Part shown: positions 56,931-64,000 of the stretch, piece by piece
How the letters are laid out: each line of letters opens with the position of its first letter
How positions within the stretch are numbered: the first letter of the stretch is position 1
Assembly: GCA_964035015.1 (NCBI GenBank)
Contig: OZ036002.1
Span: forward strand, 14,593,199-14,657,198
From: Corallium rubrum
Lineage: Eukaryota; Cnidaria; Anthozoa; Scleralcyonacea; Coralliidae
Direction of reading: 5' to 3'
DNA: 64,000 nt
Notes under the pieces: model-generated
The model's input: the letters and a program-made list of their open reading frames with translations, nothing else
Database searches by the model: none
What the model was told of the DNA's origin: nothing
Program-made: the position numbers and the translations under genes

Positions 56931-57039
56931 CTCTGTGCCTTAATGGGTTCATTATGTATACCTTTGGCGTATCTAATAGTGTGGGAATGGACGCGATCTA
57001 CAACAGCTTCTTTGCTCTCTGCGTCTTTTATCTTATTTG
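56931..57039 (+). CDS. POMT2: POMT2 exon 4
   Basis: 109 bases between TCTTTGTCAG| (strong pyrimidine tract) and |GTAAGT, starting in phase 0 and ending in phase 1. It encodes LCALMGSLCIPLAYLIVWEW, then TRSTTASLLSASFILF, covering the second membrane helix and the start of the third. M-G-S-x-x-x-P-x-A-Y-L matches POMT2. The final G completes an Asp codon with exon 5 to give F-D-T-G-C. The overlapping track of shadow frames does not reveal this exon, as it is short. Confidence 0.9.
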
Positions 57040-57160
57040 GTAAGTAAATTTAGTTAAATTAAATTAAATTATAGTACTTGTAAACTGTTTGTGAAATCTA
57101 TACATTATGCCGCAATTTATTTTTTACAATTTATTAATAAGTTTTTGTTGGTTCTTTTAG

Positions 57161-57269
57161 ACACCGGTTGTTTAACTATTTCACAATATATTTTGTTGGA
57201 TCCAATCCTTATGTTCTACATTATGGTTTCCGTATTTTGTTTGGTCAAATTCAAGACACATAGTAAATG
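57161..57269 (+). CDS. POMT2: POMT2 exon 5
   Basis: 109 bases between GGTTCTTTTAG| and |GTAAGC, encoding (D)[20 protein letters not shown] and then [15 protein letters not shown](C). T-G-C-L-T[16 protein letters not shown] is a near-diagnostic POMT2 block spanning the third and fourth membrane segments. The Leu-Asp-Pro loop belongs to the conserved core. The intron before it is only 121 bases, the shortest in the gene. Confidence 0.93.
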
Positions 57270-57278
57270 GTAAGCTAA

Positions 57279-57345
57279 AAAGTAGAGGGCTGCGTAGACA
57301 GTGTGTTAGATAGAGCAAGGTGAAAAAGTGGTATAAACTGCCAAG
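57279..57345 (+). repeat. Dispersed repeat: uninterrupted version of the hAT target site
   Basis: AGTAGAGGGCTGCGTAGACA, GTGTGTTAGATAGAGCAAGG and TATAAACTGCC align with the sequences on the two sides of the hAT element at 17878-18841. Here GATAGAGC occurs once and nothing is inserted. Confidence 0.75.
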
Positions 57346-57825
57346 GTTTTTGGTAGCGGAATCAAATCAAATCAAATCAAATCAAATAGGACTTATATAT
57401 CTAAAAATCCTAAATGGTGATGTAGAGTATTATATATCAACAACGATCAGGGGTCTAAACACGAGAAAACATGTTGAAAGCACGAGGCTGAAGGCCGAGT
57501 GGTTTTATTGTTTTCGAGCGTTTGGACACGATAAACAAGTTGTTGATATGGCATCTCAATCGAGCGATTTCAATTGAAAAGTGCAATTAAAATAAACCCT
57601 CAGGAGATTTTATTCATGATGTATGTAAAATTTATTCATACAGCATTTTGCATAGATAATTGAGATCTTTAGAATTAGATGAACACCAGTTTTCATCTAA
57701 TGTCTTGGGTTTTACTGGAGTATCCAACTTCAGGCATGTGATTGAATGAACTATTGTACTTGGCTGATTATCTCATGAATTATACATGTATAGGAATGCC
57801 GAATATTAAACACGTTGAATATAAT

Positions 57826-58200
57826 GATTTTGGACACGTTCTCCGGTTGAAAAGATTTATTTATTACGAGCTTTCGGCTGCCAGGCTGCAGCCTTCAACG
57901 GGTAGTTACAAAATACAATGATTGCAGACGACTACGGTTTACAATTGAAAACAACAGCAAGATAATTGACAAAGCAAACTACCGCCACAGAGCTACACTG
58001 GAATTCTGGCACACCGCGCTTACAACTAATGCTGACAATAATTCTAAACATCTACCCGAACAATACCGTTTTTTATTGAAGAAAATGCAATCATTGCATT
58101 TTGTAACTACCCGTTGAAGGCTGCAGTCTGGCAGCCGAAAGCTCGTAATAAATAAATATTTTCAACCAGAGAACGTCTCCAAAATCATCATGTTCAATCC
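57826..58200. mobile_element. Penelope-like element remnant with inverted terminal repeats
   Basis: Arms 57826-57935 and 58087-58200 are reverse complements (CGAGCTTTCGGCTGCCAG, GCCTTCAACGGGTAGTTACA). Between them the plus strand encodes NNSKIIDKANYRHRATLEFW, HTALTTNADNNSKHLPEQYR and FLL. 'KI.DK..YR.R...E.......N.......LP..Y..LL' resembles the C-terminal GIY-YIG end region of Penelope-like polyproteins, and such elements often carry inverted terminal repeats. Only the last 45 or so codons remain. Confidence 0.5.
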
Positions 58201-58463
58201 TGGTCGCACTTCCAGCATTTTTAAACGTTGAATATACACTGTTAGTTTATTAAAATTACATTTCTCACAATACTACGGCGCAGTGATATCAAAGTTCTAC
58301 TGAAAAGCACGATAGTGATGTAGACCGTCTGCATGTATAAGTATCTTATTAAAGAACTATCGTGTTCTATACCGTGCTGAAAACTTTTTTAATAGACCAT
58401 TGTTAAGTTTAGTTGCATGATAACGTATTTTATACATATATTTTAGAGCGAAAGCTGTCTTAA

Positions 58464-58611
58464 GCCGGTTTTCCACTAGGCGATTTTTTTCGCGCGAAGC
58501 GACTTCCTTTTGTTCGAATTCATTAGATTTCTGATTAGTTCCAGCTCAGAGCTCATGAGAAAAAAGGAAAAGGCGCTTCGCGCGAAAAAATTCGCCTAGT
58601 GGAAAACCGGC
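58464..58611. mobile_element. TTAA-flanked foldback MITE
   Basis: TTAA at 58460-58463 and 58612-58615. Arms of about 40 bases starting GCCGGTTTTCCACTAGGCGA with TTCGCGCGAAGCG inside. 148 bases in total. Related at the ends to 1270-1448. Confidence 0.82.
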
Positions 58612-59189
58612 TTAAAGCCTGGTTCTCATATGTCGTGCGTAAAATGCATGCACTTATCAGCTGCAGAGCCAGAGTCAAACCCATACTTTCCGAACTATAT
58701 AACTGTAGGTTGACTGGATAACAGTAGATACAGTTGGATGTTTTATTTATTCAGCCCACAAAATCGACAAGTTTGCAAGAGCTAAGGGGCCCTCACATTA
58801 CTTAAACATACACTTACAGTAGATCTTACGAGTAATCTAATAAATAGAAACACTGAACATTTTGATTAAGATCGTCATAGAGGAACTATAGTTTTCCTTT
58901 GAGTTTAGTTGAATGGGGGACTGGATTTTGGAAACTCCAATCCAAGATGGCGCATGATAAAAGTTTAGTTCAAAGGATCTCAAGCCATTGAAGCCACTAA
59001 TTTTGCACTTAAGCGCTATGGCGGTCTATAAATAGGATCTTCCATTAGAAGTACCGCGGGATATAAGATAGATATATTGACTACATAAAGCCGGCAGTCA
59101 TTTGACGCCATGGAACACATCTAGCGAAAATGGCTACGAATCTACGCTGGTATCTTCTGCTTTCTTGGATGTCCCTTTCTGTAGAGTAT

Positions 59190-59540
59190 GACGTTGTGTT
59201 AAAGAGCCTATCACCTCTACAGGGATTTAATATATTTATGCTATTTGGAACATTCTAAGAAGAAATGTAATATGTCTTCTCAGACAAAAACTTCATCTTC
59301 ATGGAATTTTTCACTGTCAAAGTTACCGGATGTGACGTCTACCAGGACTACTTGTGAAATTGAAACAAAAAAAAAACCGGTTTGCAAGTTCTGGTTGACG
59401 TCATATCCGGTAACTTTAACAGTGAAAAAGTCCATGAAGATGAAGTTTTTGTCTGAGAATATATGTTACATTTCTTTTCAGCATGTTCCAAATATCATAA
59501 ATATATTAAATTCCTGTAGAGGTGATAGCCACTTTAAGTG
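59190..59540. mobile_element. Foldback element
   Basis: Arms at about 59190-59345 and 59390-59540 are reverse complements (CCTCTACAGGGATTTAATAT, TCAGACAAAAACTTCATCTT, AGTTACCGGATGTGACGTC). The plus-strand 131-codon frame (59245-59640) spans it and is an artefact. Confidence 0.7.
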
Positions 59541-59649
59541 GTCCGCATGGGGCTTAACCAATCAGAAATTACAAATTTTGATCCTCTTTAACAACCAAGC
59601 TATATGGTTCATCCCGCTCATAACCAAACGTTGTCGATAAGAAAATATT

Positions 59650-60476
59650 TTATGCCAACAGTTTAAAGATTCAAACGACAAACTTAATAAACGGCTGTAG
59701 AGATTTAAATCAACGAAATACCGACGTATATATAGAAGAAAATCCTTCATCGAAGTAAAACGTCAGATTATTAAACGTTTTAAATTATTGAAATAAAATA
59801 TTGCCGTTTCCAGCGGCGCCCTTCAATTCTTCACTGATCAGAATAAAAGCTCGAGTAAAAGGACTACTCAGGAGATATATCCACAACTGAAACACTGCCA
59901 AGTAGACAGATCGAACGTCTGTGACCATGAATGATTCGTTATTTGGAGTAGCAAGGCGATACAGTTATCCCCGCGACTATTGTTACTCCAAGTATAAACA
60001 TATACAAGGATGAAACTCTTATACAATGCCGTCAATACACCATGCATAAACTCTTCTCTTATTAGAATTAGAATTTTTTCTTATCCAACACCTTGCTTAG
60101 TATAGCACTCGACTTTGGAAGTCAAAGCTAAACCAACATGCTGCGAATTATCTTCTCATTTGGAGTTGAATTCAGCTCCATCATTGAAGATCAAATTTAA
60201 CTCCATTATTTAGATCATTTTTAAGTCCATCAGACCAGGAGTTAATGCAACTCCTGGAGTAGAATAATGTGGGTCAAAATAACCCTATACTAATCCTACT
60301 CTCAAGTTGGAGTTATTTCAATTCCCTTGATGGAGTTAAAATAATTCGACATGGAGTAAAATGAAAGGTAACTCCTCAGTTAGAGTTAAATTAACTCCGT
60401 TATTGGAGTCAAAACAACTCTGAAATTTGTACTTTACCAAAGGGAGTTATTTTTTCTCCCTTCATGGAGTTACATG
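59650..60476. other. POMT2 intron; degenerate TGGAGTTAAA-type repeats
   Basis: From about 60160 to 60475 the words GGAGTT(A)AA, AACTCC and GGAGTTATTT recur in both orientations at irregular spacing, a low-copy degenerate repeat. No exon was recognised. Confidence 0.5.
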
Positions 60477-60778
60477 CCCTGCGAGTCAGAGCCCCTTTCC
60501 GACCTATGCAAGCTTCGGGGGAAAGTGGGCTCTGCCAACAAACTCGATATTTCTTTTTGAGCATGCGTGAACGGTTGCCAAGATACTATTTTGGGCCCAG
60601 GCTCTAACGCGTCACTTCCTATTTTCCTGCTTACGTGTTCGTAAACTAGACCTGTTTGACCAGTTTAAATAAAACCTGACTGACTCGCCCCAAACTTGGG
60701 GCGAAGATCAAGTTTGTTGGCAGAGCTCACTTTCCCCCGAAGCTTGCGTAGGTCGGAAAGGGGCTCTGACTCGCAGGA
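60477..60778. mobile_element. Foldback element
   Basis: Arms 60477-60550 and 60704-60778 are near-exact inverted copies (CCTGCGAGTCAGAGCCCCTT, GGGGGAAAGTGGGCTCTGCC, AAACTCGATxTT). No coding content. Confidence 0.78.
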
Positions 60779-60784
60779 TAGGAG

Positions 60785-61096
60785 CCACACCATGCTGTGG
60801 ATGATTCGGACAGAAGCAGGTTATTGATGCGTGCCCATGTGGCTGAGGAGTCCAATCCTTCAGTCACAGATCCCGTCGCAGTGCTGCTGACACATCCACA
60901 GCGGACCTTGCATGAGGAAGTGGAAATTGGGTACGACGTGTCTTCGTTGGCGAACTTTGTCGATCTTCTGGGCTCGTCTCCTTTCGAAGGATTGAATCCC
61001 TTGATGACTTTCGCTGACTTTCGGGATAAATGTTTGCTGATTTTCGGGCTATTTAAGAGTAAATATTACCGGGTTAATTATACTTCTTTTCTGTAA
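60785..61096 (+). CDS. Unrecognised open frame, probably retroelement debris
   Basis: A frame of about 100 codons, DDSDRSRLLMRAHVAEESNP ... TFADFRDKCLLIFGLF, begins right after the foldback element and ends at TAA. It has no recognised domain and no good ATG until the internal Met (LLM). The acidic, Leu-rich composition could fit a gag-like fragment, but I cannot support an assignment. It lies in the POMT2 intron in the sense direction. Confidence 0.15.
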   Translation, partial: PHHAVDDSDRSRLLMRAHVAEESNPSVTDPVAVLLTHPQRTLHEEVEIGYDVSSLANFVDLLGSSPFEGLNPLMTFADFRDKCLLIFGLFKSKYYRVNYTSFL

Positions 61097-61318
61097 GGTA
61101 AGGTAGGTAAGGTAAACTTTATTTAGTCACGCTAATCCCTTCAACAAAGTAATGTTGATTTCCAAGAGGGGGGGGGGGGGGGGGGAGCGTGAAAACTTAT
61201 TATTAATACAAAACAATTTAAAATACAGATATTTACAAGGAGAAAATTATTTACAAATGTACATAAACTAATAAAAGAAATAAATATTAGTATATTTGAT
61301 TAGTTACAGGCTAGTTAA

Positions 61319-62316
61319 GGTAGTACTGGAGGCTGAGATCGAAATTTTTTAAATTCGCTTTTAAACATGTTTTTGACAACATTTAGTGGTGTAGAACTCG
61401 AAAAAAATACTTAAAAAAATTTTTGAGTTCAGGGGGGGTGGGGAAATGAAATTTGATCTCCATATTAACGATTTTTAATGGTCGATTGTGGCTTCTGCCT
61501 TGAAATTTATGAACTGAAACAAAGAGGACTTGCTTTTCATACCAATACGAAGATTTAATCTCGGAGTCCGCAATCAGTCGATTAAATGTCGCTGACCCAC
61601 ACGCATTACGTTATTTGGCAAGATAACAGATATTCAAACACTTCGCAACCAAAATCTTTGAAGCGTACTCCGGCGGACTCCGAGATTATTTTTTTATTAT
61701 AGGTTTGTGCACAATCACGCCAAATTTTGATCAAATCGATTGAAAAGAGAAAGAGATATGGAGGTTTAGGTCATTACATTGATGAAAATTTATCAAATTT
61801 TGGCCATATTACCTCAAATTACCGCTTTTTTAACCTAAATGTTTGTCTATTTCGACTTGCCAACACGTTCCCCCATGTTCTGATGAGCCATCGGTGAAAG
61901 GTCAGTGGTCAATAGTTATAACATCTCCCCAAATATGGACAAAAAAGCACTGTAACCCCTATTTTTAGTGTGGGGAAATAGCGCGGGAACGGGATTAACC
62001 AGTTCGCTTAGCAACGACGCATAAGGTGTCAAATCGCGGCATGTCAAATCACAACACCAATCTCAAGGTGTAAATTCTGTCAAAACTCGCTGTAGGAGAG
62101 CAATTACAAACGCATCGTCTTTCAGCCTCCATCTGTTTTATCTGCTGTTTTGGCGCGAACATTCATCCTTAGTTACCAAAGTTTGATCGCACAAATCTCG
62201 ACAAGTATATAAAGCAGCGCTGTCAAAATTGGCATACGAACTTATTGTTACTATATCTTTCAACAGACCAAAAACTGTTAAGATCGGAGAAGTTGACTTC
62301 AGCCTCCAGTACCACC
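61319..62316. mobile_element. 998-bp TTAA-flanked element (GGTRGTACTGGAGGCTGA ends)
   Basis: TTAA lies at 61315-61318 and 62317-62320. The ends GGTAGTACTGGAGGCTGA and TCAGCCTCCAGTACCACC are inverted. An inner inverted pair around CTCGGAGTCCGC / GCGGACTCCGAG lies at about 61558 and 61672. No transposase frame. It ends 151 bases upstream of POMT2 exon 6. Confidence 0.82.
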
Positions 62317-62471
62317 TTAAAGGCTATAGTTTCAGTAAGGAGAACATTGAAATTATAATGTCTGCGCGTTTCTCAATTCATTGGAAAGACTATTCCATAA
62401 TTTAGTAGTAACTCCATAATTCTCTAGTAGTATTCTGTAGTATTTTTTAACTTTTATCTTAAATTTTTTAG

Positions 62472-62537
62472 CCCATGGAGCCTAGAGTGGTGGCTGTGGC
62501 TTATTATGTCTGGTGTTAACTTAGCCAACGCCTTTAG
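62472..62537 (+). CDS. POMT2: POMT2 exon 6
   Basis: 66 bases between TAAATTTTTTAG| and |GTAAGG, entering in phase 2 (completing Cys) and leaving in phase 2. It encodes (C)PWSLEWWLWLIMSGVNLANA and FR. W-W-x-W-L-x-x-(S/T)-G-V-x-L-(A/G) is the POMT2 segment entering the next membrane helix. The following exon, which should start with the conserved G-V-K-F-V-G block, is not in the window, so the gene is cut at the right edge. About 230-300 residues are covered here, out of roughly 750 in the family. Confidence 0.85.
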
Positions 62538-64000
62538 GTAAGGAAACTTTATGTCTCGGTTTATGCAAATAATGTTAATTTACCATGGCGTTTCGGAAAA
62601 CAAGATATGTGTAAAATAGTAGGTTTTTAGAACATGTACCCGGTTAATTCTGCTAAAATGCAACGTTAAATCCCAATTTCCATAATGCATTGTGAAAATA
62701 GAGAAACGTTTCGATTTTACCTATACTTTCTAATGACTAAAATGTAGTAAATCTTGCTGTAATGTCATCTCGTTTCTGTGACCTCAAAATGATCGGACTA
62801 TAATTCGACTTTAGTCAAAAAACACAAAAATATACGTTGATATATCAAGGTTGAGATATCAACGTATATGAGATATCAGAGATATCTGTTGTCATACGAA
62901 AACAGACTTTACTATCTCTTAGATTCATGTTTAGTCATGTTTTCATTGAATTTGTAAATGTTTTAATTATTCAATACCCTTTAAACCTGTAGTCGATAGT
63001 TTGGAGAACCTTTGACCTGTTCTAATTATCTACCTACCTACTTTTCTTTCATTTTCGTTTTCGAAACTTATATGACCTTATCTTTTGTTTGATACATCAT
63101 TTCGCAATATTCCGGTGAGGTGCGTAGATGTGCGCATGTTCAACTATAAATAACTCTCTTATTATTCATGAAATAGGAATTAAAAAAACTATAAGCAACA
63201 AAAACCGAACATCATGGACCTAAATCAGCTTTGTTGGTAACTCTCTTGAAATTAGTTTCACCTTACAAATCACACGGGGGGCTGATAATTTTGTAGACTT
63301 TTTTAATAATACATTGTTTGAAGCTTTGCATAGCGATTAATAACTTAAATGTACACAATTTGTGGGTTTCATCATGTTTTATTTAAATTCTGAGCTTCCG
63401 GCTCGTATACTCAAGGCGTCTTCAGAGAAGTGCGATGTGTTGTGACGTGTTTGTTTGCGTCAACATGCATGTAATTAAATAAATTAACGTGTGATTTAAA
63501 GTGCCTAATATCAAATAGATGCATTTAATTCAAATTCTATTCTTAAAATATTGATTTGGCTGCTTTAACAGTATTTTAAAAGCCATTTTTTACAAATTCT
63601 CATAGTGGTCTTGGGGTACTGTGGTATTTCTAAAAATATGCTTCCAGTTGTCCAGCTTTAAATCTTGTTCTAAATTATTATTGCAAATGGCAGTAATGGC
63701 TCCAACAAACAATGAGAAAACAAAACCATTGACTAAAAATATTTAAACTGACCTTTTGTTATGTTATTCGCCACTCGTCACGCGAGTCAATTTTTATGTC
63801 ACGCGAGTCACATTAAACTTGCGACTTTATTTCATCGACTACAAATGTTTTTGCTCAAACTTCACTGGATTATCATTGTATCTTGTCTAACTATATGTCT
63901 TACAAAAGTTAAAATTAATTATAGTTAATATGTTACCAGGAAACTAAATAAGAATGCGAATGATTGAAACTTTCTCATTTCTGGTGTCACACGAGTCACA
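62538..64000. other. POMT2 intron to the right edge, no further exon found
   Basis: No G-V-K-F-V-G-type exon was found. A TCTGAGCTTCCGGCTCGTAT...TCTTCAGAG stretch (63391-63430) resembles Penelope-type ends. GTCACGCGAGTCA-type words recur at 63778-63812 and again near 63985-64000. A direct ATATCAACGTATAT palindrome lies at about 62839-62870. Confidence 0.5.

Noticed and set aside
59245-59640. 131-codon plus-strand frame
   Set aside because: It runs across both arms of a foldback element and includes its hairpin sequence; not credible as a gene.

Overview
This is animal nuclear DNA. Genes are split into short exons with GT-AG introns, and most of the window is repeats: microsatellites, minisatellites, foldback (MITE-like) elements, DNA transposons, SINE-like elements and non-LTR retrotransposon remnants. 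The types of LINE tail, the short zinc-finger transposon ORF and the PAN/EGF/glycine-rich gene suggest a cnidarian, probably an anthozoan. That is inference from family resemblance; no rRNA or mitochondrial marker is present.

Two host genes can be supported. (1) On the minus strand, about 9.8-21.9 kb, is a secreted mosaic protein. Read 5'->3' on the minus strand it has a PAN/apple domain exon (21641-21873), a small EGF-like exon (17659-17764), four calcium-binding-type EGF exons (17541 down to 16489), and two exons encoding an ALK/LTK-type glycine-rich domain (12324-11785 and 10164-9812) ending at a stop. Its first (signal peptide) exon was not found. (2) On the plus strand, 32.8 kb to beyond 62.5 kb, is the 5' half of a protein O-mannosyltransferase 2 (POMT2) gene. 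Exons 2-6 are at 50345-50429, 51573-51677, 56931-57039, 57161-57269 and 62472-62537, and the rest lies past the window. There are two candidate first coding exons, 32825-33312 and 43507-43724. Each encodes an N-terminal tail plus a first membrane helix, and each ends in the same splice phase, so either would join exon 2. They suggest two N-terminal forms of the enzyme, or one functional exon and one relic.

Layout: 0-9.8 kb, repeats, with a 2.5-kb long-inverted-repeat element (3738-6200) carrying a zinc-finger ORF and a nested TTAA-flanked MITE; 9.8-21.9 kb, the PAN/EGF/glycine-rich gene, whose introns hold LINE remnants, a hAT element with exact 8-bp target duplication and a highly homogenised 30-bp satellite; 22-32 kb, intergenic minisatellites, including two 24-bp arrays in opposite orientation; 32.8-64 kb, the POMT2 locus, whose introns hold a LINE with a long open EN-RT frame, two separate insertions of one 0.8-kb hAT element, SINE-like elements, TTAA-flanked elements and a Penelope-like remnant.

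The two genes are not functionally linked, beyond both being related to extracellular or secretory-pathway biology. Exon calls rest on reading frame, splice phase, splice-site motifs and remembered family similarity; no database search was possible.
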